Origin: JARYMI01 sp964550915
GTDB taxonomy: Bacteria; Acidobacteriota; Aminicenantia; Aminicenantales; UBA8522
Direction of reading: 5' to 3'
Length of the DNA stretch: 36,384 nucleotides
Assembly: GCA_964550915.1 (NCBI GenBank)
Contig: CAZKBY010000001.1
Location: forward strand, 1 to 36,384
The position numbers were made by a program, and so were the translations under genes. How positions within the stretch are numbered: position 1 is the stretch's first letter; each line of letters opens with the position of its first letter. Positions 15,471 through 24,618 of the stretch are shown here, in pieces. Below the pieces are notes generated by a model, which did no database searches, was not told the origin of the DNA, and worked only from the letters and a program-made list of their open reading frames with translations.

Positions 15471-16886
15471 TCACAGGGCAGGCTTGTATTCCTGGCGTTC
15501 GGTTTCTCGCCTCGCCCGTTCACTCCCCCTCAGCCCGTACTTATTGATCAAGTGCCTCAAAGACCGGTAGCTGATGCCTAAAAGAGAAGCGGTTTTGCGC
15601 AGGTTTCCCCCGGCCAGCACTCTGGCCTCGGTGATGTATCCCTTAGCAAGTTCATCAAGGTGATTGGTCAAATTAAAGTTCGGCGGGATTAGCGGCTGCG
15701 GTGTAGCTTTCCTCGGCGGGGCGACGATTTCCCGGGGCAAGCTCGCCGCCGTAATCGTCTCCCTATCTTCAATCGCCACGACCCTCTCGACGACATTTTC
15801 GAGCTCGCGGACATTCCCCGGCCATGCATAGGCCTCGAGGTAGCCAATGACTTCGGGCGCCAGCCTTTTCATTTTCTTTCCCATATGCTGGCAGTACTTC
15901 TGGAGAAAGTGCTGGACAAGGAGCGGAATGTCCTCAATTCTTTTCCTTAAAGGCGGCATCTCGAAGGAGATGACGTTCAGTCGGTAGAAAAGCTCTTCCC
16001 TGAATTTCCCCTCCTCGATTCGTCGCTTGAGGTCGAGGTTTGTCGCGGCGATGATCCTGACGTCCACGGAAATCTCTTCGGTGCCTCCGACTCTCCGGAC
16101 CTTTCGCTCCTGGAGCGCCCTGAGGAGTTTCACCTGGGTCCAGGGGGACGTTTCCCCGACCTCATCCAGAAAAAGAGTTCCTTTCGTCGCTACCTCAAAC
16201 ATCCCCTTTTTATCGGCCACGGCGCCTGTAAAGGAGCCTTTGACATGGCCGAAAAGCTCGCTCTCCAGGAGGTTTTCGGGTAGTGCCGCGCAATTGATGG
16301 ACACGAACGGCCGTTCGTTCCGCCGGCTGAGGAAATGAATCGCCCGGGCCGCCATCTCTTTTCCCGTCCCGCTTTCGCCGGTGATGAGAACGGTCGAGTC
16401 GGTGGTCGCCGTCTTTTCGATCAGCCCGTAGACCTCCTCCATGGCCTTGCTCTTTCCGATCATGTTTTCAAAGGAGTATCTCTCCTTGAGATTCCGCTTG
16501 AGGAGGATGTTTTCTTCCCGCAGCCTCCTTTTTTCGAGCTCATGGGCGATGATGATCTTCAGCTCCTCGACATCAAAGGGCTTGAGAATATAGTCAGTGG
16601 CTCCGGCCTTGAGCGCCTCCACGGCCTGCTTGAGACTCCCGTAGGCAGTGATCATGATCACGGGAATGTCGGGCCTGGTTTCGCGTATGTATTTCAGAAT
16701 CTCCATGCCGCTTATTTCGGGCAGCTTGATGTCGCAGATCACGAGGTCGAAACTCTCTTTTTCCGTAAGCTCAAAGACCTTTGAAGGCGCCAGGCAGGTT
16801 TTAATCCGGTAGCCTTCCTTCTTGAGGACAACACTGAGGAGGTCGAGCAAACTCTTTTCGTCGTCAACAATCAGGATGTTTTCCAT
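15471..16886 (-). CDS. pilR: Sigma-54-dependent response regulator PilR
   Basis: A 471-residue NtrC-family activator. The receiver domain (1-120) has the acidic pocket DDE and phospho-acceptor Asp52 in VICDIKLPE. The AAA+ domain shows Walker A GESGTGKE, the sigma-54 contact loop as GSFTGA (Ser in place of the usual second-position Ala), Walker B TLFLDEVGE, and an arginine-finger region. A Fis-type helix-turn-helix (LRKTASLLGISYRSLRHLI) closes the protein. It is phosphorylated by PilS and drives pilin transcription from sigma-54 promoters. It is encoded 19 bases after pilS and directly before the pilin promoter that it is expected to control. Confidence 0.93.
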   Translation of the reverse strand: MENILIVDDEKSLLDLLSVVLKKEGYRIKTCLAPSKVFELTEKESFDLVICDIKLPEISGMEILKYIRETRPDIPVIMITAYGSLKQAVEALKAGATDYILKPFDVEELKIIIAHELEKRRLREENILLKRNLKERYSFENMIGKSKAMEEVYGLIEKTATTDSTVLITGESGTGKEMAARAIHFLSRRNERPFVSINCAALPENLLESELFGHVKGSFTGAVADKKGMFEVATKGTLFLDEVGETSPWTQVKLLRALQERKVRRVGGTEEISVDVRIIAATNLDLKRRIEEGKFREELFYRLNVISFEMPPLRKRIEDIPLLVQHFLQKYCQHMGKKMKRLAPEVIGYLEAYAWPGNVRELENVVERVVAIEDRETITAASLPREIVAPPRKATPQPLIPPNFNLTNHLDELAKGYITEARVLAGGNLRKTASLLGISYRSLRHLINKYGLRGSERARRETERQEYKPAL

Positions 16887-16905
16887 ATCTCATCTCGCAA
16901 ATACG

Positions 16906-18207
16906 TCAGCTCACCGCACCAGCCCTGGAGTCAGAAGCCGTCTCTCTCACCCGCGGTCCGCGCACCGGGAGCGTCAGGATGATCTCTGTTCCTCTCATAA
17001 GCTCAGAGTGGACTTCGATTCTTCCGTTATAGTCATCGACGATCCGCCTGACAATGACCAGTCCCAGGCCCCGGCCGTTCTCAAAACGGGTGAAAAAGGG
17101 CTCAAAGAGATGCTTCTTTTCCTCTTCCCTGAGGCCGCGGCCTGTATCAGCAAACTTGATTTTGATCTCTTTTTTGTTTTCCCGGACAAAATCGACCGTC
17201 AGAGTCCCGCCTTCAGGCATCGCTTTGAGCGCATTCTTGGCCAGGTTCCAGAAAACCTGCTTGAGCTGATTGGCGCTCCCGTAATAGGTCAACTTTGAAG
17301 ATGAGAAATTGCCGGCCAGGCGGTAGTTCCCGTTGAGTTCGCCGCTCGCCCTGAGCAGAGCCAGCGTCTCCTCCAGGGCTTCAGAAAGCCTCACCTCTGA
17401 AAAAACCCTCTTGCCCGGGGAGGCCAAATCCAGAAATTGCTCGATCGACTGACTCACACGGACGGACTCCTTGAGGACGATCTCCATGAGGTTTTTCTCG
17501 TCCTCATGAAGAGGCATCTCGTTCTTGAGGAACTGGACTGCTCCCGAGATCGCAGCCAGAGGGTTGCGGATCTCATGAGCCAACTGGGCCGCGATGCGGC
17601 CGGCCGTGGCCAGCCGTTCTTTGACCTCTAACTCCTTTTGGGCCAGGAGAAGCTCCTCGCGCGCCCGCCGGAGGCTGCTCGTCAGGCGATCCGCCAGGAC
17701 GGCGATCAGGATGAACAGGCTCCAGGCCACGAGAATGGTAAAAAGGACAAGGCCCAGCGAGCGTTCCCGATACTGATCAAGGCTGAAATACGGGATCAGC
17801 CCGAAATAAAGACCGTCCACCAGAACCCCGAAAAGGACCGCGGACAGGCCGGCCGTGATATAGGTCGCCCGGCTCGAAAGAACGATGCTCGCGGCGATGA
17901 TTGAGAAAACATAGAGCAAATAAAGGCCGCCGGTTAATCCCCCGGATATGTAGACCAAGGCCGTGATCAGAAGGAGGTCAAAAAAGGTCTGAAGGTAAGC
18001 CTGGAAGGAATAGCTCTTCGACCACCAGTAAAGACACAAATGAACCAATGACAGAAGATAGGTCAGAAGCATAAGATAATAAAAAGGAATAAGCGGGATG
18101 AAATCCGTCGTCGAGGACTGGATGATGATGACGGCGACGAGGATCGAGGTGACCGCGATCAAGCGGATGAGGATGAACCAGAGGATGTGCTTCTTCTGTG
18201 TTTTCAT
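16906..18207 (-). CDS. pilS: Sensor histidine kinase PilS
   Basis: A 433-residue inner-membrane kinase. The first about 175 residues form six hydrophobic helices with short loops and no large periplasmic domain, as in Pseudomonas PilS, which senses pilin in the membrane. A short coiled linker leads to the HisKA box AHEIRNPLAAI with phosphorylated His211. The ATP-binding part has the N box (QVFWNLAKNALKAMPEGG), FADTGRGL, and LFEPFFTRFENGRGLGL. No PAS motif is obvious between the membrane part and His211, whereas many PilS proteins carry one. It is translated 6 bases after pilC and partners with PilR. Confidence 0.9.
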   Translation of the reverse strand: MKTQKKHILWFILIRLIAVTSILVAVIIIQSSTTDFIPLIPFYYLMLLTYLLSLVHLCLYWWSKSYSFQAYLQTFFDLLLITALVYISGGLTGGLYLLYVFSIIAASIVLSSRATYITAGLSAVLFGVLVDGLYFGLIPYFSLDQYRERSLGLVLFTILVAWSLFILIAVLADRLTSSLRRAREELLLAQKELEVKERLATAGRIAAQLAHEIRNPLAAISGAVQFLKNEMPLHEDEKNLMEIVLKESVRVSQSIEQFLDLASPGKRVFSEVRLSEALEETLALLRASGELNGNYRLAGNFSSSKLTYYGSANQLKQVFWNLAKNALKAMPEGGTLTVDFVRENKKEIKIKFADTGRGLREEEKKHLFEPFFTRFENGRGLGLVIVRRIVDDYNGRIEVHSELMRGTEIILTLPVRGPRVRETASDSRAGAVS

Positions 18208-18213
18208 CCGGCT

Positions 18214-19416
18214 TTAGAACTGCTGCATCAAGGCAAAAATGGGAAGGTACATGGAAACAACAAGAGACCCGACCATGGCGCCAACGAAAATGAGGAGAAC
18301 GGGCTCAAGAACGGAAAGAAGGGCAGACACGGAGGCATCAACCTCATCGTCGTAAAAGTCGGCCAGCTTGGTCAGCATCTCGTCCAGGGTTCCCGTCGCT
18401 TCGCCCACGCTCACCATCTGAGTGAGCATAAAGGGAAATTGCCCCGTTTCGCGAAAGGCGTCTGTTAGGGTTTTTCCTTCGGCGACCATCTTCCGGGCGT
18501 CCATGACGCTCGATTCAAGGATGACATTTCCCGCCGTGGACGATGTGATCCGCAAGCTCTCTAACATCGGCACGCCACCCGCAACCAGCGTGCTTAACGT
18601 TCGCGTGACTCTTGAGATGGAGACTTTCCGCATCAACTCGCCAAAAAGGGGCAGCCTGAGGATCAGTCGGTCGACAACCCAGCGGCCGCGCTCGGTCCTC
18701 CGGAAATATCTGAACCCGATAACGAGGGCAATGAGCCCGACGAACATCAGGACAATATAACTGGAGACGAAATGGCTCAGCCGGATGACCGCCGCCGTCA
18801 AAAAGGGAAGCTGCGCGCCGAGTTCGGTAAAAATCGTGGCGAAAATAGGGATCACCTTCCACAGCAAGAAGATGGCGACCAAAATGGCGAAGGTGATGAT
18901 GGCCGATGGATAAATCAACGCTTGTTTGACCTTGGCCCTCAGTTTGACGACTTTTTCGATGTACTCAGCCAGCCGCCGCAGCATGATGTCCAGCGACCCG
19001 CTCTGCTCTCCCGAAGCAATGAGGTTACAGTAGAGGTCATCAAAGGCCTTGGGGAATTTCCTTTTGGCCTGATTGAGGGTCGAGCCCGCCTCGACATCCT
19101 CCCTGACGCTCGTGATGACTCTCTTGAAATACCTGTTCTTGGCCTGCTCGGCTAAGATCGTCAGACTCTGGATGAGCGGCAGCTCAGCGTCGATGAGAAC
19201 GGAAAGCTGGCGGCTGTAGACGGCCAGCTCCTTGAGTTTGACTTTCTCCATCTTGAGAAAAGGAATCCGGAGGCCTTCTCTCTTCGCCGCAATGTTGAGG
19301 ATGGTAATTTGTTCTTTTTGCAGAGCCCGGGTGACCTCCTCAGAAGAGGTAGCCACTCGCTCGCCGCTGACAAGATCGCCGTATCGATTTTTTCCCTTCC
19401 AGACATAAACAGCCAT
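18214..19416 (-). CDS. pilC: Type IV pilus inner-membrane platform protein PilC
   Basis: A 400-residue PilC/GspF protein of standard length. It starts with the short soluble stretch typical of the family (YVWKGKNRYGDLVSGERVA). Two homologous T2SSF domains follow, each about 120 residues (the first around FSRQLSVLIDAELPL in its usual form YSRQLSVLID, the second around ISRVTRTLSTLVAGGVP), with membrane helices near residues 170-190, 215-235 and 370-395. The duplicated SGEQSGSLD and VGEATGTLDEML blocks are also present. It couples the PilB and PilT motors to the growing pilus base. The gene lies 13 bases after pilT. Confidence 0.94.
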   Translation of the reverse strand: MAVYVWKGKNRYGDLVSGERVATSSEEVTRALQKEQITILNIAAKREGLRIPFLKMEKVKLKELAVYSRQLSVLIDAELPLIQSLTILAEQAKNRYFKRVITSVREDVEAGSTLNQAKRKFPKAFDDLYCNLIASGEQSGSLDIMLRRLAEYIEKVVKLRAKVKQALIYPSAIITFAILVAIFLLWKVIPIFATIFTELGAQLPFLTAAVIRLSHFVSSYIVLMFVGLIALVIGFRYFRRTERGRWVVDRLILRLPLFGELMRKVSISRVTRTLSTLVAGGVPMLESLRITSSTAGNVILESSVMDARKMVAEGKTLTDAFRETGQFPFMLTQMVSVGEATGTLDEMLTKLADFYDDEVDASVSALLSVLEPVLLIFVGAMVGSLVVSMYLPIFALMQQF

Positions 19417-19429
19417 GCTTCACCCCTTT

Positions 19430-20548
19430 CTATTTTCCCGCAGAGCCCTGAGCGAGGCTGACAGAGGATTTCTTCAGCCCCTCCCGTCTCTGGATGATAT
19501 CGGTCAATTCCTCAGGGAAGGACGTGACGCTCATCGCCGTCTCTAAGGTAATGAGCCTTTTGAAATAAAGGCTGGCCAGCGACTGGTTGAACGTCTGCAT
19601 CCCGAATTTCTCCTGTCCCATTTGCATGGTCGAGTAGATCTGATGGACCTTGTTTTCCCGGATGAGGTTTCTTATGGCGGGATTCGGGATCAGAATCTCC
19701 ATGGCCAGGACGCGGCCTTTGCCGTCGGCCCGGGGCAGAAGGGCCTGGGTTAGCACCCCTTCCAGGCTCATCGACAGCATGATCCTTACCTGGGCCTGGT
19801 ACTGGGAAGGAAAGATGTCGATGATTCTGGAGATCGACTCGGCTGCAGAATTGGTGTGCAGGGTGGAAAAAGTCAGGTGGCCCGTTTCGGCAACCCGGAG
19901 AGTTGCCTCCACCGTCTCATAGTCCCGCATCTCGCCGACGAAAACGACGTCAGGGTCTTCCCGCAGCACGGAGCGGAGGGCATTCGTGTAGGACAGGGTG
20001 TCAACAAACAGCTCTCTCTGGTTGATGATCGACTTTCTAGGAATAAAATAATACTCGATCGGGTCCTCGATCGTCACAATGTGGACAGCCCGTTCGTGGT
20101 TGATGTGTTCCAACATGCAGGCGATGGTCGTCGATTTTCCGCAACCCGTCGGCCCTGTCACCAAGACGAGGCCTCTGGGCAGATAGCAGAGCTGGCCGAT
20201 CCTCTGGGGAATGCCGAGCTGGGCGAAACTCCACATCGACGGCAGGAACCGGCGGAAGGCGCCCGCCACCGCTCCTTTCTGCATGAAAACGTTCGCCCTG
20301 AACCGGCCCAGGTCTTTGATGCCGAAAGAAAAGTCTAACTCTAACTTATCCTCAAATTGCTTTTTCTGCCTGTCCGTCAGGACGCTGTAGATCAGTTGCT
20401 TTGTCTCCGACGGCGTCAGGGGCGGATGGTCGACCGATTTCAGAATCCCGTGGACCCTGATCCGGGGCGGGATGTAGGTTGTGATATGCAAGTCGCTGGC
20501 GTCCTCTCTAACGGCTGTTTCCAAAAGCTCTTGAATTGTTTTGGCCAT
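19430..20548 (-). CDS. pilT: Twitching motility retraction ATPase PilT
   Basis: A 372-residue hexameric ATPase that powers pilus retraction. The N-terminal PAS-like domain has ASDLHITTYIPPRIRVHG. The RecA-like domain has Walker A GPTGCGKST (132-140), the Asp box around IEDPIEYYF, Walker B VVFVGEMRD, and the His box LTFSTLHTNSA. The C-terminal AIRNLIRE block, a PilT hallmark required for retraction, is intact. It is slightly longer than many PilT proteins (about 345) owing to a Ser/Lys-rich tail. The gene is 13 bases downstream of pilB and upstream of pilC. It is distinguished from PilB by the lack of the tetracysteine zinc site and the long N-terminal domain. Confidence 0.94.
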   Translation of the reverse strand: MAKTIQELLETAVREDASDLHITTYIPPRIRVHGILKSVDHPPLTPSETKQLIYSVLTDRQKKQFEDKLELDFSFGIKDLGRFRANVFMQKGAVAGAFRRFLPSMWSFAQLGIPQRIGQLCYLPRGLVLVTGPTGCGKSTTIACMLEHINHERAVHIVTIEDPIEYYFIPRKSIINQRELFVDTLSYTNALRSVLREDPDVVFVGEMRDYETVEATLRVAETGHLTFSTLHTNSAAESISRIIDIFPSQYQAQVRIMLSMSLEGVLTQALLPRADGKGRVLAMEILIPNPAIRNLIRENKVHQIYSTMQMGQEKFGMQTFNQSLASLYFKRLITLETAMSVTSFPEELTDIIQRREGLKKSSVSLAQGSAGK

Positions 20549-20561
20549 TTTTTTCTCCTTG

Positions 20562-22286
20562 TTAATCCTTAACGCTCTCCCGGAGCACCTCTTCGACCGA
20601 GGTTATGCCGTTCTTGATCTTGATCAGGCCGCTTCGCCGCAGCGTGATCATGCCCTTCTCTACGGCTTTCTTCTTGATTTCCCGCGATTGCGCTCTGGTC
20701 AGGATGAGCTCGCGAATATCATCATCGACGGGCATAACCTCGTAAAGGGCGATCCTGCCCTTGTAGCCGGTGTTGCTGCAATAATCGCACCCCTGAGCCT
20801 TCCAGATATCCACCCTTTCTGCTTCCTCGGCCGTAAACCCGATGTCGAGAAGGGCCTTGACAGGCAGCTTATGGGGCACCTTGCATTTCTGGCAGAGGCG
20901 CCTGACCAGCCTCTGAGCCGCGACCAAGATTACAGAATCGGCAATCAGAAAGGGTTCGACGTTCATGTTGACCAGCCGGACGATCGTGCTCGCTGCGTCA
21001 TTGGTATGAACGGTGGAAAAGACCAAGTGCCCGGTCAGGGCGGCCTTGATGGCGATATCAACGGTCTCGAAATCCCGCATCTCGCCTACGAGCATGATGT
21101 CAGGGTCTTGTCTTAAAAAGGACCTCAGCGTCCGCGGGAAATCCAGCCCGATTTCTTCCTTGATATGGACCTGATTGATGCCGGCGATGTTGAACTCGAC
21201 CGGGTCTTCGGCCGTGAGAATGTTTTTCTCTAAAGAATTCAGCGTGGAAACGGCGGAATAGAGCGTGTTCGTCTTGCCGCTTCCCGTCGGACCCGTGACC
21301 AGGATAATTCCCCAGGGCCTGTGGATAGCCTCGCTGAACTTCTCCAGAGATTCCTCCTCAAATCCTAACTCGGTCAGGTCGAGCTTCAGCATCTGCCGGT
21401 CGAGGATTCGGGCGACGACCTTTTCCCCGAAAATCGTCGGCAGGGCGGAGATCCGCATGTCGACTTCCTTTCGGCCGCCGTTCTCCAGCTTGACTTTCAT
21501 CTTAATCCGGCCATCCTGGGGAAGCCTTTTTTCGGCGATATCCATGTTGGCCAGGATCTTGACGCGCGAGGTGACTGGACTCCTGAATTTCATCGGCAGG
21601 TTCATCATCTCATGAAGGATGCCGTCCAGGCGGAAACGCACCCGGAAACTCTGCTCGTAGGGCTCAAAATGGACATCCGAGGCGCCTTTCTTTATCGCGT
21701 CCACAAAAATCGTGTTGACCAGCGTGATGATAGGCGCTTCTTCTGTGGAATGGACGAGTTCCTCGACGTCGTAGTCCTCCTTTTCCTCCTCGATGATGTT
21801 CACCCTTGTGTCTTCAGCCAGCTCGATGTCCTCGATAATCTTCTTCACCTTCAAGGCGCTCGAGGAGCCGTAGTACTTGTTGATAGCGTTCATGATTCCC
21901 GACTCTGAAGCAATCACTGGCTGAATACTCAACCCTGTCCGGAATCGAATGTCTTCGATGACCTCCAGGTCTGTTGGGTCGACCATGGCCAGGGTCAGGA
22001 AGGAACGGATGCGGTGGATGGGCATGATCAGATATTTCTTGGCGATGTCAACGGGAATGAGGTTGACGACGTCGGGATAGACTTCGAACTGATCAAGGTC
22101 GATATAGGGATACCCTAACTGCCGGCTCAGAGCCTGGGCCATGTCTTCTTCTGAGACCAGGCCGAGAGAAACGATGGCTGTCTGGAGCGGGATGCTTTTT
22201 TCCCTCTGCATGTCCAGAGCAGATTTAAGCTGCTCGGGAGTGAGCACTTTTTCCCTAAGGAGTAGTTCGCCTAAATTTGATCCCAT
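20562..22286 (-). CDS. pilB: Pilus assembly ATPase PilB
   Basis: 574 residues from the ATG at 22286. The in-frame TTG at 22322 lies within the spacer of the predicted promoter and is not used. The N-terminal half has an MshEN/T2SSE-N type region (LGELLLREKVLTPEQLKSAL, later YPYIDLDQFE). The ATPase half has ASDVHFEPYE, Walker A GPTGSGKT (332-339), the Asp box TAEDPVEFN, Walker B DIMLVGEMRDFET and the His box LVFSTVHTNDA. Paired CxxC motifs (CQKC and CDYC) form the zinc site of extension ATPases. It drives pilus extension and heads the operon pilB-pilT-pilC-pilS-pilR. MshEN domains of some relatives bind c-di-GMP; this is not shown here. Confidence 0.94.
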   Translation of the reverse strand: MGSNLGELLLREKVLTPEQLKSALDMQREKSIPLQTAIVSLGLVSEEDMAQALSRQLGYPYIDLDQFEVYPDVVNLIPVDIAKKYLIMPIHRIRSFLTLAMVDPTDLEVIEDIRFRTGLSIQPVIASESGIMNAINKYYGSSSALKVKKIIEDIELAEDTRVNIIEEEKEDYDVEELVHSTEEAPIITLVNTIFVDAIKKGASDVHFEPYEQSFRVRFRLDGILHEMMNLPMKFRSPVTSRVKILANMDIAEKRLPQDGRIKMKVKLENGGRKEVDMRISALPTIFGEKVVARILDRQMLKLDLTELGFEEESLEKFSEAIHRPWGIILVTGPTGSGKTNTLYSAVSTLNSLEKNILTAEDPVEFNIAGINQVHIKEEIGLDFPRTLRSFLRQDPDIMLVGEMRDFETVDIAIKAALTGHLVFSTVHTNDAASTIVRLVNMNVEPFLIADSVILVAAQRLVRRLCQKCKVPHKLPVKALLDIGFTAEEAERVDIWKAQGCDYCSNTGYKGRIALYEVMPVDDDIRELILTRAQSREIKKKAVEKGMITLRRSGLIKIKNGITSVEEVLRESVKD

Positions 22287-22303
22287 GTTGGAAAAGTTTC
22301 CAT

Positions 22304-22332
22304 ACCATAGCCGATTCGCCAAAATTTGTCAA
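22304..22332 (-). promoter_or_regulatory. Promoter of the pil operon
   Basis: The minus strand reads TTGACA (22332-22327), 17 bases, TATGGT (22309-22304). The start would be about 11 bases before the pilB ATG at 22286. The -35 is a perfect match. Confidence 0.5.
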
Positions 22333-22429
22333 TCCAGGCCCAACTGTGTCGATTTTTCCGGTCGCATTCATATAAAAGGACGCTTTTCTTAGTCACGTTA
22401 TCTCCATCTGCGCACATAACTTTTTCCTC

Positions 22430-22576
22430 AGGAGGGCAGGTGCGTTAGAACGGTCCCATGATGGCAGGTCCTCCCTTACAGGGTCAATCACCCATAGGGA
22501 TGATTTTGAAGGTGAAATTCCCCTTGAGAACCTCACCTGGAGGGGTTAGGGGTATAGCCGGCAAGGGCTGCCCCCT
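22430..22576. other. Gene-free structured stretch upstream of the tRNA genes
   Basis: The 398 bases between pilB and tRNA-Pro hold no supported gene. Within them the ends pair: AGG plus GGGCAG (22430-22439, one bulged A) with CTGCCC plus CCT (22568-22576). Inside, CCTCC (22470-22474) can pair with GGAGG (22539-22543). A competing hairpin uses GGGG..AGCC (22549-22559) with GGCT.CCCC (22566-22574). GGCAGGT is repeated at 22435 and 22463. A 46-codon frame from 22458 has no recognisable protein character. I cannot match it to a known RNA family; structure is inferred by eye. Confidence 0.3.
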
Positions 22577-22584
22577 GCGCCAAA

Positions 22585-22613
22585 TTGACAAGAAATGACC
22601 ATTTTGCTAAGAT
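22585..22613 (+). promoter_or_regulatory. Promoter of the tRNA-Pro/tRNA-Arg pair
   Basis: TTGACA (22585-22590), 17 bases, TAAGAT (22608-22613), with the -10 embedded in TTTTGCTAAGAT. It lies about 70 bases before tRNA-Pro on the same strand. Confidence 0.55.
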
Positions 22614-22684
22614 GGCCGAGCTATCTAAGCCCAATTCATGTCGACCGCTCCATCGCCGCATCGAAGATTCCGAAGTTGAAACAG

Positions 22685-22759
22685 CGGGGAGTGGCGCAGC
22701 CTGGTTAGCGCGCCTGCCTTGGGAGCAGGAGGTCGTCGGTTCAAATCCGATCTCCCCGA
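22685..22759 (+). tRNA. tRNA-Pro (anticodon TGG)
   Basis: A full cloverleaf: acceptor CGGGGAG (22685-22691) pairs with CTCCCCG (22752-22758). The D arm contains GCGC..CTGGTTAGCGC, the anticodon arm is CCTGC-CTTGGGA-GCAGG with TGG at positions 34-36, and the T arm has GGTTCAAATCC. The discriminator base is A. No CCA is encoded. TGG with a modified wobble base could read all proline codons. Confidence 0.95.
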
Positions 22760-22814
22760 TACTGCCTCCTGGCAGGCAGCCTGGTTTCCCCGCTGATGCG
22801 ATACGAAAAGAGAG

Positions 22815-22888
22815 GCGCCTGTAGCTCAGCAGGACAGAGCAGCTGCCTTCTAAGCAGCGGGTCGGGGGTTCGAGTCCCTCCAGGCGCG
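22815..22888 (+). tRNA. tRNA-Arg (anticodon TCT)
   Basis: Acceptor GCGCCTG (22815-22821) pairs with CAGGCGC (22881-22887). The D arm is GCTC..GAGC, the anticodon arm is GCTGC-CTTCTAA-GCAGC with TCT reading AGA/AGG, and the T arm is GGGGG-TTCGAGT-CCCTC. The discriminator base is G and no CCA is encoded. It lies 55 bases after tRNA-Pro, is probably co-transcribed with it, and ends 11 bases from the stop of the convergent mutL. Confidence 0.95.
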
Positions 22889-22899
22889 CTCCCGATTTT

Positions 22900-24609
22900 T
22901 TAGACCTGCCGTTTGAGGCCTTTCTCGATCTGGGCTTTCTCAATCCTGAGGACGACCGGCCGGCCGTGCGGGCAGAGCGACGGGTTTGAGGTTTTGAAAA
23001 GTTCTTCGACGAGATAGTCCATCCTTTCCCGGTCGAGACGTTCGCCCGCTTTGACCGCGGTTCGGCAGGCCAGGGTGGCAAGCAACTTTTCCCGCCTTGC
23101 CGACGCTTCCTCTCCGCCCATCTCTTCAAGCAGAATAAACAGCGCGTGCTTCGCTTCCTCCTGGTCAAAGATGTCGGGAAAGCCGTTGAGAGCGAACGTC
23201 CTTCCCCCCATGGCTTCTACCCTGAACCCGGCCGCTTCCAGAATTTCGCGGTTGGTTTCGAGGCTCAGTTCCTGCGACGGAGCAAGGTCGAAGAGAAGAG
23301 GAATCAGAGGCAGCTTCTGCGGCCAGCGCTTTTCTGAATCGATCTCCCTATATTTTTCAAAAAGCACCCTTTCATGGGCGTTGTGTTGGTCGATGACCAG
23401 CAGTCCTTCCTTATCGACCGCCACGATGTAAGTCCCGAGATACTGTCCCAAAACTCGTTGCTCTGGCCCTCCTTCCCCTGCTTCGGCCCCAAGGGGAAAA
23501 AGCTCACGTGCTTGCGCTGCTATGTTTCCGTCTGGGACGACGGAGCCGCGACTTTTAGGCTCTTCGACTCGCGGCTGAGCCCGCTCATAATCGGGGACAG
23601 CATAAACCAACTTCACCCCTTTGTCGCTGAGGACTGATTTTTCCACGGCCTTGAGCACAGCATAAAAGACAAACCGGGAATCGCGAAAATTTATTTCTGC
23701 CTTGGCCGGGTGGACATTGACGTCCACGTCGCCTGGAGGAACGTCGAGGAAAAGAAAGGCCTGGGGGGAGGAATCCTTCTCCAGGAATCCCCGGTAGGCC
23801 TGATTGAGGGCGGCTTGAAGAACGCGGTTCTTGACCAGTCTTCGGTTGACGAAAAAAAGTTGGTGGCTTTTGTCGGGCCGGCCCTGAGGGGGTCTCGAGC
23901 TAAAGCCATTGACCCGGATTTCTCCATCCTCAAAATCGATTTTGAGGAGCGTCTCGAACACTGTCTTGCCGAAAAGCTGGAAAATTCTTTCCCGGACACT
24001 TTCCACCGGCGGGCAGTTTAAAATTTCCCGCCGCGAGTGGACAAGGGAAAACCGGGTTCGAGGATAGGCGAGCGCCACTCCGGTCACCCACCGGACGATA
24101 AGTCCTAACTCGGACTTCTCGGAGCGCAGAAACTTCCGGCGGGCCGGCAGGTTATAAAACAGGTCCCTGACCTCGACAGTCGTGCCCCGCGGAAAAGCGA
24201 TCTCCTGGATGGAACGGAGCTCTCCGCCCTCTCTTTCCACCCGGGTCCCGCCTTCTCCTTCTCCGTCCGAGGTTTTCAAGGTCAGCCTGGAGACGGCTGA
24301 GATGCTGGCCAGAGCTTCGCCGCGAAAGCCCAGAGTGGCGATTCGCTCGAGATCGGCTTCAGTCGAGATCTTGCTCGTCGCATGACGCTCAAAACAGAGG
24401 GCGGCGTCATCGCGGCTCATGCCCGAGCCGTTGTCCTGGACCTTGATGCATTTCCTGCCGCCCTCCTGGAGCTCGATCAGAATTTCTGAAGCGCCGGCAT
24501 CAAGAGAGTTTTCCACCAGCTCCTTGACCACGGAGAAAGGCCTTTCGATAACCTCGCCGGCCGCGATCTTCTCAAAGACCTCAGCCGGCAGGGGATGGAT
24601 TTTGTTCAT
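22900..24609 (-). CDS. mutL: DNA mismatch repair protein MutL (endonuclease type)
   Basis: A 569-residue MutL. The N-terminal GHKL ATPase has VVKELVENSLDAGA, DNGSGM, and TLGFRGEALASISAVS. The C-terminal domain has DQHNAHERVLFEKYRE, which keeps the Asp, His and Glu residues of the DQHA(X)2E(X)4E nicking motif with Asn for the first Ala, plus ACRTAVKAG and CPHGRP, found in endonuclease-competent MutL proteins. This implies a MutH-independent repair system in which MutL nicks the new strand after MutS recruitment. It is the last gene of the ctpA-to-mutL unit, 9 bases after mtaB. The variant Asn in DQHN is a small departure from the usual motif. Confidence 0.95.
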   Translation of the reverse strand: MNKIHPLPAEVFEKIAAGEVIERPFSVVKELVENSLDAGASEILIELQEGGRKCIKVQDNGSGMSRDDAALCFERHATSKISTEADLERIATLGFRGEALASISAVSRLTLKTSDGEGEGGTRVEREGGELRSIQEIAFPRGTTVEVRDLFYNLPARRKFLRSEKSELGLIVRWVTGVALAYPRTRFSLVHSRREILNCPPVESVRERIFQLFGKTVFETLLKIDFEDGEIRVNGFSSRPPQGRPDKSHQLFFVNRRLVKNRVLQAALNQAYRGFLEKDSSPQAFLFLDVPPGDVDVNVHPAKAEINFRDSRFVFYAVLKAVEKSVLSDKGVKLVYAVPDYERAQPRVEEPKSRGSVVPDGNIAAQARELFPLGAEAGEGGPEQRVLGQYLGTYIVAVDKEGLLVIDQHNAHERVLFEKYREIDSEKRWPQKLPLIPLLFDLAPSQELSLETNREILEAAGFRVEAMGGRTFALNGFPDIFDQEEAKHALFILLEEMGGEEASARREKLLATLACRTAVKAGERLDRERMDYLVEELFKTSNPSLCPHGRPVVLRIEKAQIEKGLKRQV

Positions 24610-24618
24610 AAATTTGCC

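Noticed and set aside
22287..22322. TTG start at 22322 for pilB
   Set aside because: It falls between the -35 and -10 boxes, and the added 12 residues do not resemble PilB N-termini; the ATG at 22286 begins the family-like segment.
22458..22598. 46-codon frame starting ATGATG upstream of the tRNA genes
   Set aside because: It runs through the tRNA promoter -35 and has no recognisable protein character; the region is better explained as non-coding.
22533..23168. Long minus-strand frame across the tRNA pair and the mutL end
   Set aside because: It covers both tRNAs antisense and overlaps real mutL codons in another frame; the residue composition (many Arg, Ser, Pro) is that of a shadow frame.
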